The translations under genes were made by a program, and so were the position numbers. Below are positions 9,190 through 17,304 of a stretch of DNA of 64,000 bases, one piece after another. The notes under the pieces are model-generated. The model made no database searches, was not told where the DNA came from, and saw only the letters and a list, made by a program, of their open reading frames with translations. Origin of the DNA: Cellulosimicrobium cellulans (GTDB taxonomy: Bacteria > Actinomycetota > Actinomycetes > Actinomycetales > Cellulomonadaceae); NCBI RefSeq assembly GCF_024124905.1, contig NZ_JAMXST010000001.1, forward strand, positions 310,001-374,000. The letters are read 5' to 3'. How positions within the stretch are numbered: the first letter of the stretch is position 1; each line of letters starts with the position of its first letter.

Positions 9190-10866
9190 GTGGAACCCAC
9201 CGTCGCGACGACACGCCCCGCGATCGTCACCGTGGACGACGACCCCGGGGTCTCGCGCGCGGTCGCGCGCGACCTGCGCCGCCGCTACGGCGACCGGTAC
9301 CGCATCGTGCGCGCCGAGTCCGGTGCGGAGACGCTCGAGGCGCTGCGCGAGCTCGCGCTGCGCGGCGAGGACGTCGCCGTCGTGCTCGCCGACCACCGCA
9401 TGCCCGGCATGACGGGCGTCGAGCTGCTCGAGCAGGCCATGGACCTCTTCCCCGCGGCGCGGCGGGTCCTGCTCACCGCCTACGCGGACACCGAGGCCGC
9501 CATCGAGGCGATCAACGTCGTCGACCTCGACTACTACCTGCTCAAGCCGTGGGACCCGCCCGAGGAGAAGCTCTACCCCGTCGTCGACGCCCAGCTCGAG
9601 GCGTGGTCCGCGACCGACCGGCGCCGGCCCGCCGAGACCGTCGTCGTCGGGCACCGGTGGTCGGCGCGCTCGTCGCAGGTGCGCGAGTTCCTCGCGCGCA
9701 ACCGCGTGCCCTACCGGTGGTACCCGTCGGAGTCCGCCGAGGGCGCGCGCCTCCTCACCGCCGCCCAGACCGACGGCGACACCCTCCCGCTGGTCGTCAC
9801 GCCCGAGGGCGAGGCGCTCGTCGCGCCCGACGACGCCACGCTCGCCGAGCGCGTCGGGCTCGCCACGCGCCCCGCGGCGGACTTCTACGACCTCGTCGTC
9901 GTGGGCGGCGGGCCTGCGGGGCTCAGCGCGGCACTGTACGGGGCGTCCGAGGGGCTGCGGACGGTGCTCGTCGAGCGCACCGCGACCGGCGGCCAGGCCG
10001 GGCAGAGCTCGCGCATCGACAACTACCTCGGCTTCCCCGACGGGATCTCGGGCGCACAGCTCGCCGAGCGCGCACGGCGACAAGCGGTGCGGTTCGGCGC
10101 CGAGATCGTGACGACGCGCGACGCGATCGAGCTCGACGTCGACGGACCCGCGCGCAGCGTCCGCTTCCCCGACGGGACGTCGATCGACGCCCACACGGTC
10201 ATCCTCGCCTCGGGCGTCTCCTACCGGCTGCTCGACGGACCGGGGCTCGGCGACCTCGTCGGGCGCGGCGTGTTCTACGGGTCGGCGCTCACCGAGGCCA
10301 CGGCGTGCCACGACCAGGAGGTGTACGTCGTCGGCGGCGCCAACTCCGCGGGGCAGGCGGCGCTCTACCTGGCCCGTGAGGCCAAGCAGGTCACCCTCGT
10401 GGTCCGGGGCGACTCACTCGCCCGGTCCATGTCCTCCTACCTCGTCGAGCAGGTCGAGGCCCACCCGCGCGTGCGCGTCCTGACCCGCACGGAGGTCGTC
10501 GCGGCGTCGGGCGACGACCACCTGGAGCACCTCGAGCTGCGCGACGTCGAGACCGGCCGGACCACGCGCGTCGAGTGCGGCTGGGCGTTCGTGTTCATCG
10601 GCGCCGCGCCCCGCACCGACTGGCTCGACGGCGTCGTCGCGCGCGACCCGCGCGGGTACGTGGTGGCCGGTCCCGATCTGCTGCGCGACGGCGCCCCGCC
10701 CGCCGGGTGGACGCTCGACCGCCCGCCCTACCACCTCGAGACGTCCGTGCCCGGCGTGTTCGCCGCCGGGGACGTGCGCGCGGAGTCCGCCAAGCGCGTC
10801 GCGTCCGCCGTGGGCGAGGGCGCCATGGCCGTCATGCTCGTGCACCGCTACCTCGAACAGCTCTGA
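9190..10866 (+). CDS. Response regulator fused to thioredoxin-reductase-like flavoprotein
   Basis: 558 residues in three parts. Residues about 5-130 are a CheY receiver (VDDDPG acidic pocket, phospho-Asp in LADHRMPGM, LLKPWD Lys). Residues about 140-225 look like a glutaredoxin-fold segment without a CxxC. Residues about 230-558 are a two-dinucleotide-domain flavoprotein (VVGGGPAGLSAALYGASEG, VVGGANSAGQAALYLAREA, GVFAAGDVR) of thioredoxin-reductase type. The usual CxxC is reduced to a single Cys in LTEATACHDQ, so it is probably not a classical thioredoxin reductase. The GTG start has an ideal AGGAGG five bases upstream. It heads an operon with a histidine kinase 49 bp downstream. Confidence 0.88.
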   Translation: MEPTVATTRPAIVTVDDDPGVSRAVARDLRRRYGDRYRIVRAESGAETLEALRELALRGEDVAVVLADHRMPGMTGVELLEQAMDLFPAARRVLLTAYADTEAAIEAINVVDLDYYLLKPWDPPEEKLYPVVDAQLEAWSATDRRRPAETVVVGHRWSARSSQVREFLARNRVPYRWYPSESAEGARLLTAAQTDGDTLPLVVTPEGEALVAPDDATLAERVGLATRPAADFYDLVVVGGGPAGLSAALYGASEGLRTVLVERTATGGQAGQSSRIDNYLGFPDGISGAQLAERARRQAVRFGAEIVTTRDAIELDVDGPARSVRFPDGTSIDAHTVILASGVSYRLLDGPGLGDLVGRGVFYGSALTEATACHDQEVYVVGGANSAGQAALYLAREAKQVTLVVRGDSLARSMSSYLVEQVEAHPRVRVLTRTEVVAASGDDHLEHLELRDVETGRTTRVECGWAFVFIGAAPRTDWLDGVVARDPRGYVVAGPDLLRDGAPPAGWTLDRPPYHLETSVPGVFAAGDVRAESAKRVASAVGEGAMAVMLVHRYLEQL

Positions 10867-10915
10867 CCACCACCGGCCCGCGACACGGCCCCGACCCGCA
10901 CCCGGAGGCGACACC

Positions 10916-12424
10916 GTGACCAGCACCGAGGACCCCACCACGACCCCGCCCGCCGAGGGCACCACCCCGGCAGCCGCGCGCGGGTGGCTGCCGTGCGACG
11001 TCGACGAGCTGCGCGCCACGTTCCTGTTCGAGCACCTCACCGACGACCAGCTCGCGTGGCTGTGCGCGACCGGGCACGTCGAGCGCCACGACGCGGGCTG
11101 GCTGTTCCACGAGGGCACGCCCGCCGAGGCGTTCTACGTCCTGCTCGACGGCGGCGTCGCGCTCTACCGGCGCGTCGGCGAGGACGAGGTCGAGGTCTCG
11201 CGCACCCACCAGGTCGGCGTCTACCTCGGCGCGTGGAACGCCTACCTCGGCGACCGCCTCCCCCAGACGTACCTCCACTCGGCGCGCGCCCTGGAGACGT
11301 CGCGCTTCTTCGTGCTCGAGGCGCACGACTTCGCCAAGCTCATGACCGAGTGGTTCCCCATGGCGGTGCACCTGCTGGAGGGCGTGTTCTGGGGGACCCG
11401 GGACGCGCAGCAGCTCGTCGGGCAGCGCGAGCGGCTGCTCGCCCTCGGGTCGCTCTCGGCAGGTCTGACGCACGAGCTCAACAACCCCGCCGCCGCCGCG
11501 GTGCGCGCGACCGGGACCCTCCGCGAGCGCGTGGCCGCCATGCGGCACAAGCTCGCGCTCATCGCCGACGGCCCCTACGACCGCGCCACCCTCGCCGAGC
11601 TCATCCGGCTCCAGGAGGAGGCGCTCGAACGGTACGCGGACACCCGGAGCGCGGACGCCGTCGGGGCGCTGGAGACCTCCGACCTCGAGGACCGCCTCAC
11701 CGACTGGCTCGACGACCACGGCCTGCCCGAGGGCTGGCGCGTCTCCCCCGCGCTCGTCCAGGCCGGGATCGACGAGCCCTGGCTCGACCGCGTCGCCGAG
11801 CGCGTGGACGCCGGCGCGCTCACCGGGGCCGTGAGCTGGCTCGCGTACACGATCGAGACCGAGCAGCTCATGGCCGAGATCGAGGACGCGACCGTGCGCA
11901 TCTCCACCCTCGTCGGCGCGGCGCGCCAGTACTCCCAGCTCGACCGGGCGCCGTTCCGGCCCGTCGACGTGCACGAGCTGCTCGACTCCACGCTGACGAT
12001 GCTCGACCACGCGCTCGCGGGCGTCGAGGTCGTGCGCCGCTACGACACCGGCCTGCCGCCCGTGCCCGTCTACGCGGCCGAGCTCAACCAGGTGTGGACC
12101 AACCTCGTCGAGAACGCCGCGCAGGCGATGGGCGGGTCCGGCACGCTGACGGTCACGACGCGGCGCGTCGACGACCGCGCCGAGGTCGAGATCGCCGACA
12201 CCGGGCCCGGCATCCCCGACGACGTACGCCCCCGCATCTTCGAGCCCTTCTTCACGACCAAGCCGGTCGGGCAGGGCACGGGGCTCGGCCTCGACATCTC
12301 GTGGCGGATCGTCGTCAACAAGCACCACGGGGACCTCACGGTGACGTCCGTGCCCGGCGACACGCGGTTCGTCGTGCGACTCCCGCTGGAGCCCGCGCAG
12401 CCCGCGCAGACTCCGCAGCCGTGA
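10916..12424 (+). CDS. Sensor histidine kinase with N-terminal cyclic-nucleotide-binding domain
   Basis: 502 residues. Residues about 30-150 form a cNMP-binding/Crp-like beta-roll (FLFEHLTDDQLAWL, FHEGTPAEAFYVLLDG). A dimerisation helix with phospho-acceptor His follows in GLTHELNNPAAAA, then a HATPase_c domain with N box NLVENAAQAM, G1 DTGPGIP and G2 GTGLGLDI. No transmembrane segment is apparent, so it senses a cytosolic signal. GGAGG lies about eight bases before the GTG. Its stop overlaps the GTG of the LtrA gene. It probably phosphorylates the receiver of the flavoprotein encoded immediately upstream; such cNMP-kinase/reductase pairs recur in actinobacteria. Confidence 0.88.
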   Translation: MTSTEDPTTTPPAEGTTPAAARGWLPCDVDELRATFLFEHLTDDQLAWLCATGHVERHDAGWLFHEGTPAEAFYVLLDGGVALYRRVGEDEVEVSRTHQVGVYLGAWNAYLGDRLPQTYLHSARALETSRFFVLEAHDFAKLMTEWFPMAVHLLEGVFWGTRDAQQLVGQRERLLALGSLSAGLTHELNNPAAAAVRATGTLRERVAAMRHKLALIADGPYDRATLAELIRLQEEALERYADTRSADAVGALETSDLEDRLTDWLDDHGLPEGWRVSPALVQAGIDEPWLDRVAERVDAGALTGAVSWLAYTIETEQLMAEIEDATVRISTLVGAARQYSQLDRAPFRPVDVHELLDSTLTMLDHALAGVEVVRRYDTGLPPVPVYAAELNQVWTNLVENAAQAMGGSGTLTVTTRRVDDRAEVEIADTGPGIPDDVRPRIFEPFFTTKPVGQGTGLGLDISWRIVVNKHHGDLTVTSVPGDTRFVVRLPLEPAQPAQTPQP

Positions 12425-13734
12425 CCGCCCCCGCCCCCGCGGGGACGTCGCCCGTCGGCGAGGAGCGCCACGCGTCGTGGCTCGAGCTCTTCTTCGACCT
12501 CGTCGTCGTCGCGGGCATCGGGATGCTCGCCCACCTGCTGCAGGAGGACCACGACCGCGGCGGGCTCGCGCTCTACGTCATCGCCTACACCGCGTTCTGG
12601 CTCGTGTGGGCGTGCTTCACCACGTACGGCAACGTCGCGGGCGAGGGCGCCCGGGCGCTGCCGATCCTCGCCGGGATGGCGGCGCTCGCCGTGATGATCG
12701 CGGCGGTGCCCGGCATCCACGACGAGCACGCACAGGCCTTCGCGGTCGCGTACGTCGTGGGCCGGCTCGTCGCCGCGCGACCGTGGCGGCGCACGACCGT
12801 CGTCGTCGACCTGCCGGTGGTGCAGGCGCTGACGGGGGTCGTGCCGTGGATCGTGTCGTGGTGGTTCGACGGGCAGACGCGGTACACGCTCTGGGCGGTC
12901 GGCCTCGCGATCGACCTCCTCCTGCTCCTCACCCTCTCGGGCGAGCGCCTCGTGCGGCGCGCGCAGGAGCGCCTCGACGAGGTCCGCGAGCGCCGGGGTC
13001 GCGGACCGGGTGCCCGGCGCGACCGTCCGGGGCGCGGCGACCGGGAACGCCCGCTGGAGGGGTCCGCGCGGCGCACGGCCGGGCGGACCGGACGGGGCGG
13101 ACGGCGGGGCGCGGACGCCGTCGAGCTGCCGACGACGGTCGACGCGGCCGTGACCGACGTCCCGCACCTCGGGGAGCGGCTGGGACTCTTCGTCATCATC
13201 GTGCTCGGCGAGGGCCTCATCCAGGCGATCGACGCCGCGAGCGGGGCCGAGTGGGACCGGACGCTGCTCGTGGCAGGCGCGGGGGCGTTCACGCTGCTCG
13301 TCGCCCTGTGGGCGCTCACGGTGCGGTCGGGCTACGCGGGCGTCACGCTGCTGCGCCCCGCGGGGGTGCCGCCACGGTCGGCGTGGTTCCTGCACCTGGT
13401 GACGACCGGCGCCCTGGCCACCCTCGCGGGCGCGCTCGGAGGAGTCCTGGACGAGCCCGCGCGGGCGCTCGACCCGGGCGAGCTCGCGCTGCTCGTCGGC
13501 GCGTTCGCCGTGCACGGGCTCGTGTCCGCCGGGGTGCACGCCGTGCTGCGCGACGTACGCACCGCCGTCGTGCTCGCCGGGCCCGTCGTCGTCGCCGGGG
13601 CGGTCGCGTGGCTCGCCGGCGGCACGATCTCGGCCGCGGGGCTGGTCTGGGTGCTGTCGGGCGCGCTGCTCGTCCAGCTCGCCCTCGCCGGGCGGCCCCG
13701 CGCGGCGAGCGCCCCGGCCGGGGCCGACGCCTGA
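12421..13734 (+). CDS. Low-temperature-requirement A (LtrA) family membrane protein
   Basis: A 437-residue polytopic membrane protein. The N-terminal HASWLELFFDLVVVAGIGML is the LtrA family signature, and LFVIIVLGEGLIQAI recurs in the second half, as expected. About ten hydrophobic segments are visible, with an Arg-rich cytosolic loop at about 185-235. The function of LtrA proteins is poorly known; the name comes from a Listeria cold-growth phenotype. GTGA overlap with the kinase gene makes it the third gene of that operon, so membrane or redox signalling is a reasonable guess only. Confidence 0.85.
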   Translation: MTAPAPAGTSPVGEERHASWLELFFDLVVVAGIGMLAHLLQEDHDRGGLALYVIAYTAFWLVWACFTTYGNVAGEGARALPILAGMAALAVMIAAVPGIHDEHAQAFAVAYVVGRLVAARPWRRTTVVVDLPVVQALTGVVPWIVSWWFDGQTRYTLWAVGLAIDLLLLLTLSGERLVRRAQERLDEVRERRGRGPGARRDRPGRGDRERPLEGSARRTAGRTGRGGRRGADAVELPTTVDAAVTDVPHLGERLGLFVIIVLGEGLIQAIDAASGAEWDRTLLVAGAGAFTLLVALWALTVRSGYAGVTLLRPAGVPPRSAWFLHLVTTGALATLAGALGGVLDEPARALDPGELALLVGAFAVHGLVSAGVHAVLRDVRTAVVLAGPVVVAGAVAWLAGGTISAAGLVWVLSGALLVQLALAGRPRAASAPAGADA

Positions 13735-13796
13735 CGCCGGCGACGACCTGCCGGGTCAAAACCGTGGACGTCGGGCGGTCGCGGGCATAGCCTCGT

Positions 13797-14030
13797 GGCG
13801 TCCGGTCGAACCCGCCCGGACGCACGATCATGACGACCGGTGAAGGGGAGGTGGACCCGCGTGCTGCAGTGGTCCACCGACCCGTCCCGAAGGGCGCTCC
13901 TCAGGTAGACGACGCACGTCGTCCACCTGCAGAGCCGTCCTGGGGCACCGTCCTGGGGCGGCTCTCGTCGTCACCGCCCCAGGTCACGGCCGCCACGGCC
14001 GCCACGGCCACCGACACGACAGGAGGCGCG
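13797..14030 (+). promoter_or_regulatory. Candidate structured leader of the HNH endonuclease gene
   Basis: Three consecutive inverted repeats precede the HNH gene. GGTGGACC/GGTCCACC lies at 13850-13857 and 13871-13878. A 12-bp stem with one mismatch and a GCAC loop lies at 13902-13913/13918-13929. AGAGCCG/CGGCTCT lies at 13931-13937/13959-13965 and encloses two direct copies of CCGTCCTGGGGC. A -10-like CATAGC near 13785 would start a transcript of roughly 235 nt before the AUG. The reading frame happens to stay open through the leader, but the encoded residues look like compositional noise. Whether it is a riboswitch, attenuator or protein-binding leader cannot be told. Confidence 0.4.
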
Positions 14031-14033
14031 ACG

Positions 14034-14507
14034 ATGAGCGAGGTGGTCATCTACAACCTCGGCGGCAGCCAGGAGCTCGGCCGCGTGTCGTTGCGCCACG
14101 CCATCCGCATGCTGCACCGGCGGGTCGCCGAGGTCCTCGAGGCGGTCGAGGGCGAGACGTTCGGCCCCTACCAGCGGCCCCGGTCGGTCGCGCTGGTGCG
14201 GTACGTCCACGCGCGCTGGGTGTACGAGCGCCAGGGCCGCGTGCCGTACTCGCGCGCGGCGCTGCTGCGCCGCGACCGGTACCGCTGCGCGTACTGCGGC
14301 GGGACCGCGACGACCATGGACCACGTGGTCCCGCGGTGCCAGGGCGGGACCACGACGTGGCTCAACGCCGTCGCGGCGTGCGAGCCGTGCAACGCCGCCA
14401 AGGGCGGACGCACGCCCGAGCAGGCGGGCCTGCGGATGCTCAGACGCCCGTTCGAGCCCGCGTTCCGCGACATCTACCCGTCGGCGCCCGCCCCGCGCAG
14501 ACGCTGA
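14034..14507 (+). CDS. HNH endonuclease
   Basis: 157 residues. The HNH nuclease core is clear: YRCAYCGG supplies the first zinc-knuckle Cys pair, TMDHVVPRCQGG the catalytic His, WLNAVAACEPCNAAKGGRTP the Asn and second CxxC. The N-terminal 80 residues (MSEVVIYNLGG, ALVRYVHARWVYER) match actinobacterial chromosomal HNH proteins of unknown role. The ATG is preceded by AGGAGG at 14021-14026. Single gene followed by a strong terminator and preceded by a structured leader. It is not linked to phage genes here, so it is probably a housekeeping-type HNH protein rather than a homing element. Confidence 0.88.
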   Translation: MSEVVIYNLGGSQELGRVSLRHAIRMLHRRVAEVLEAVEGETFGPYQRPRSVALVRYVHARWVYERQGRVPYSRAALLRRDRYRCAYCGGTATTMDHVVPRCQGGTTTWLNAVAACEPCNAAKGGRTPEQAGLRMLRRPFEPAFRDIYPSAPAPRRR

Positions 14508-14545
14508 CGGGTCCACCGACCGGTCCCCGGTCGGCTCCCCAGGCC

Positions 14546-14576
14546 GCCCGGCCGGTGGCGGTGACACCGGCCGGGC
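14546..14576 (+). terminator. Strong intrinsic-type terminator hairpin after HNH gene
   Basis: A perfect 12-bp stem (left arm 14546-14557, loop GCGGTGA, right arm 14565-14576) lies 39 bp after the HNH stop. It is followed by CT-rich rather than T-rich sequence, as is common in high-GC actinobacteria. Confidence 0.75.
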
Positions 14577-14578
14577 TT

Positions 14579-14602
14579 CCCCCTCCCCCTCCCCCTCCCC
14601 CT
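14579..14602. repeat. Hexanucleotide CCCCCT x4 microsatellite
   Basis: Four perfect tandem copies of CCCCCT follow directly on the terminator hairpin, about 110 bp upstream of the phosphoesterase ATG. Slippage here could vary promoter spacing, but I see no promoter element that would make this clearly functional. Confidence 0.7.
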
Positions 14603-14714
14603 CACGATCGCCGCGACCCGAGGTCCCGGACCGGGCGTGACTCCCTCCCTCCTCGTAGAGCCGGTCCGCGTCTCGCACCCACCCCGGGTCCCGGACCGCG
14701 CGAGGGAGACCACG

Positions 14715-15854
14715 ATGGCGAGGTTCCGGATCGGGACGTTCAACGTCGAGAACCTGTTCGAGCGCCCGCGCGCGATGACGGGCCCGCTCACCGGCGGCAA
14801 CGCGGTCCTCGCGGCCCACGCCCGCGTCAACACGCTGATCGCCGAGGAGCGGTACGGCCCGGACGTGCGGGCCGAGATCCTGCAGCACCTGGAGACCCTC
14901 GGCCTGCTGCGCTCCGACTCCGCGGCGCTCGCGGTGCTGCGCCAGGTGCGCGGCCGGCTCGTGCGCCGCACGGGCTCTCAGGCGGCGGGCACGGCGCGCA
15001 CCGAGGTCGTCGCGACCGGGCGCGGCGACTGGGTCGGCTGGGTCGACCTCGTCAAGGACCGGGTTGACGAGCTCGCCATGACGCACACTGCCCGGGTCGT
15101 CGCCGACGTCGACGCCGACGTCCTGGCCGTCGTCGAGGCCGAGAGCCGGGTCGCGCTCAAGCACTTCACGGACGCGGGCGTCGTCACGGCGTCCGGGCGT
15201 CCCGTCTACCCGCACGTCATGGTCATCGACGGCAACGACGACCGCGGCATCGACGTCGGGCTGCTCACCACACGGCCGTACCGGATCGGGTCCGTCCGCT
15301 CGCACGTCGACGACCGCGACTCGCGCGGGCGCCTGGTGTTCGGCCGCGACTGCCCGGAGTACGTCGTCGAGCTGCCCGACGGCGGCACGCTCACCGTGCT
15401 CGTCAACCACTTCAAGTCCAAGGGCTACGGCACGCAGGCCGAGTCCGACGCGACCCGCCGCCGCCAGGCGACCCGCGCGGCCGCGATCTACGCGGGCCTG
15501 CGCGCCCGCGGCGAGGAGAACGTCGTGGTCGTGGGCGACCTCAACGACACGCCGTCGTCGACCCCGCTGCGCCCCCTGCTGGAGCGGACCGACCTGCGCG
15601 ACGTGAGCGAGCACCCCGCGTTCCGGGGCGACGGCCGGCCGGGCACGTACGGCAACGGGACCGCGAGCCAGAAGATCGACTACGTGCTGCTGTCCCCTGC
15701 GCTGTTCGAGCGCACCGTCGGCGGGTCCGTGTTCCGCAAGGGCGTGTGGGGCGGCGCGAACGGGACCCTGTTCCCCCACTACGACACGATGACGTCGGCG
15801 ACGCACGCGGCGTCCGACCACGCCGCCCTCTACGCGGACGTGGACCTCGCCTGA
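14715..15854 (+). CDS. Endonuclease/exonuclease/phosphatase family protein
   Basis: 379 residues of the EEP (exo III/DNase I/sphingomyelinase) fold. Motifs run in order: IGTFNVENLF (metal-binding Asn/Glu strand), VLAVVEAESR (catalytic Glu), VNHFKSKGYG, VVVGDLNDTPSSTPL (Asp/Asn pair), and the terminal SDHAALYADV His. No signal peptide or membrane anchor is visible, so it is cytosolic and could act on nucleic acid or phosphodiesters; substrate not deducible. The ATG at 14715 was chosen because the frame upstream runs through repeat and terminator sequence. Its 3' end overlaps the convergent kinase gene by 25 bp. Confidence 0.85.
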   Translation: MARFRIGTFNVENLFERPRAMTGPLTGGNAVLAAHARVNTLIAEERYGPDVRAEILQHLETLGLLRSDSAALAVLRQVRGRLVRRTGSQAAGTARTEVVATGRGDWVGWVDLVKDRVDELAMTHTARVVADVDADVLAVVEAESRVALKHFTDAGVVTASGRPVYPHVMVIDGNDDRGIDVGLLTTRPYRIGSVRSHVDDRDSRGRLVFGRDCPEYVVELPDGGTLTVLVNHFKSKGYGTQAESDATRRRQATRAAAIYAGLRARGEENVVVVGDLNDTPSSTPLRPLLERTDLRDVSEHPAFRGDGRPGTYGNGTASQKIDYVLLSPALFERTVGGSVFRKGVWGGANGTLFPHYDTMTSATHAASDHAALYADVDLA

Positions 15855-16540
15855 GGGGCGAAGGCGATCGCCCCGGACACGACGAGGTCGGCACGCGACC
15901 GCGTCGACTCGACGAGGAGCGCGTTGCGCCCGTCGACCTCGGTGGCCCAGGCGGTCGCGGCCTCGACCGTGCGGCCGTGGCGGGTGTGCCGGTCGACGAG
16001 ACGACGCTCGCGCTCGGCGTCGCCGGTGCTGCAGAACCACGCCTCGTCGAGCAGGTCGCGCACGCGCCCCCAGGGCTCCTCGCCCACGAGGAGGTAGTTC
16101 CCCTCGACCACGACGACGCGGTGCCCCGGGTCGACGGCGATCTCCCCGGCCACGGGCTCGTCGACCTCGCGGTGGAACGACGGCGCGTACACGGTGCGGT
16201 CGCGCTCGTCGCGCACCCTGCGCAGCAGGGCGACGAAGCCGTCGCCGTCGAACGTGTCGAGCGCGCCCTTGCGGTCGTGGCGGCCGAGCCGGTCGAGCGT
16301 CGCGTTCGCGAGGTGGAAGCCGTCCATCGGCAGGTGCACCGCCTCCGGACCGAGCGCCTCGACGAGGCGGAGCGCGAGCGTCGTCTTGCCCGCACCGGGG
16401 CTGCCGGTGATCCCGACGACGACCCGACCGTCCCCCGACCGTTCCGCCAGCGCGCGCACCCGCGCGACGAGCGCGGCCAGATCGGCGAGCCTGGCGGGGG
16501 TGCAGGGCAGGTCGGGCGAGGCGTCGTACTCGGCGGTCAT
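15830..16540 (-). CDS. P-loop nucleoside/pantothenate-kinase-like protein
   Basis: 236 residues. Walker A is GITGSPGAGKTTLALRL near residue 45, followed by HLPMDGFHLANATLDRLG (substrate-binding Asp of the uridine/pantothenate kinase superfamily), KGALDTFDGDGFVALL, YAPSFHREVDEPV and VVVVEGNYLLV. This matches the nucleoside/nucleotide kinase family often compared with PanK or fructose-1-kinase FrcK; the substrate is not clear. The start is the ATG giving MTAEYD; the frame stays open further upstream only because of Arg/Ala-rich repeat DNA. It is divergent from the DHFR-like gene. Confidence 0.85.
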   Translation of the reverse strand: MTAEYDASPDLPCTPARLADLAALVARVRALAERSGDGRVVVGITGSPGAGKTTLALRLVEALGPEAVHLPMDGFHLANATLDRLGRHDRKGALDTFDGDGFVALLRRVRDERDRTVYAPSFHREVDEPVAGEIAVDPGHRVVVVEGNYLLVGEEPWGRVRDLLDEAWFCSTGDAERERRLVDRHTRHGRTVEAATAWATEVDGRNALLVESTRSRADLVVSGAIAFAPQARSTSA

Positions 16541-16568
16541 GGACCCAGTGTCCCGTGGTCGACGACGT

Positions 16569-16633
16569 CGCCGCGCCGCGTCCGTGCGGCGGGCCGCCGC
16601 ACGCCGCGCCGCGTCCGTGCGGCGGGCCGCCGC
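16569..16633. repeat. 33-bp tandem repeat, two copies
   Basis: Copies of 32 identical bases occur at 16569-16600 and 16602-16633 (period 33). They lie between the divergently transcribed kinase and DHFR-like genes, and each copy contains GC-rich inverted segments. It may affect both promoters or simply be a duplication; nothing else in the window repeats it. Confidence 0.8.
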
Positions 16634-16713
16634 GCGGTCGATGAGTCGCGCGTCCCGGTCGGGTCTCACCCTCGACCGACGGAACACGGAGCACGGAGCA
16701 CGAAGGAGACGAC

Positions 16714-17286
16714 ATGGCCACGGTGGTCGCAGGAGCGGCGGTCTCGCTCGACGGGTACGTCCAGGACGCCGACGGGAGCATCGAGGCGCTCTACGCGGAC
16801 TTTGAGGAGCTGCGGCGCAGCGCGTACCTGCGGGCGCTCCAGGAGCAGACCGGCGCCGTCCTCATGGGCCGGCGCACGTACGACATGGCCCCGGACCCCG
16901 ACGGCTACGCGGACGGCTACGAGTTCCAGGTGCCGATCTTCGTCGTCACGCACACGCCTCCGGCCGTTGCCCCCCAGCGCAACGAGCGGCTGTGGGTCAC
17001 GTTCGTCACGGACGGCGTCGAGTCGGCGGTCCGGCAGGCCCGCGACGCCGCGGGCGAGCGCGACGTGACGTTCATCGGGGGCGCGGACCTGTTCCACCAG
17101 CTCCTGGCCGCGGGGCTCGTCGACGAGCTCGCGGTCGAGGTCATGCCGGTCCTGCTCGGGGGCGGCGTGCGCCTGTTCGACGGCGACGCGCCGGCGGTGC
17201 TGGAGAAGGTGCGCGTCGAGGAGGTCGGGGCGCGCACCGCGCTGCGCTACCGGATCGTCAGGACGGCCCCGACCGGGCGGGAGTAG
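16714..17286 (+). CDS. Dihydrofolate reductase family (RibD C-terminal-like) protein
   Basis: 190 residues with the RibD_C/DHFR fold: VAGAAVSLDGYVQ at the N-terminus, VLMGRRTYDMA, DVTFIGGADLFHQLLAAGLVDEL and VMPVLLGGGVRLF. Actinobacteria carry many paralogues that bind NADPH and whose substrates are unknown, so it is not assigned to folate or riboflavin synthesis. AAGGAG lies just upstream of the ATG. It ends 18 bp before the convergent AraC-type gene, with a small GC hairpin between them. Confidence 0.87.
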   Translation: MATVVAGAAVSLDGYVQDADGSIEALYADFEELRRSAYLRALQEQTGAVLMGRRTYDMAPDPDGYADGYEFQVPIFVVTHTPPAVAPQRNERLWVTFVTDGVESAVRQARDAAGERDVTFIGGADLFHQLLAAGLVDELAVEVMPVLLGGGVRLFDGDAPAVLEKVRVEEVGARTALRYRIVRTAPTGRE

Positions 17287-17289
17287 GCC

Positions 17290-17304
17290 CGGCGCGGGGC
17301 GCCG
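17290..17304. terminator. Short GC hairpin between convergent genes
   Basis: CGGCGC-GGG-GCGCCG forms a 6-bp stem filling the 18-bp gap between the DHFR-like gene and the AraC-type gene. It is symmetrical and so could serve either direction; weak because there is no T-tract. Confidence 0.4.

Noticed and set aside
13830-14033. N-terminal extension of the HNH protein starting at ATG 13830
   Set aside because: The extra 68 residues look compositional, start with no ribosome site, and relatives begin at MSEVVIYNLGG behind AGGAGG.
16569-16633. Possible CRISPR array from the 33-bp repeat
   Set aside because: Only two abutting copies with a one-base gap and no spacers, no cas genes.
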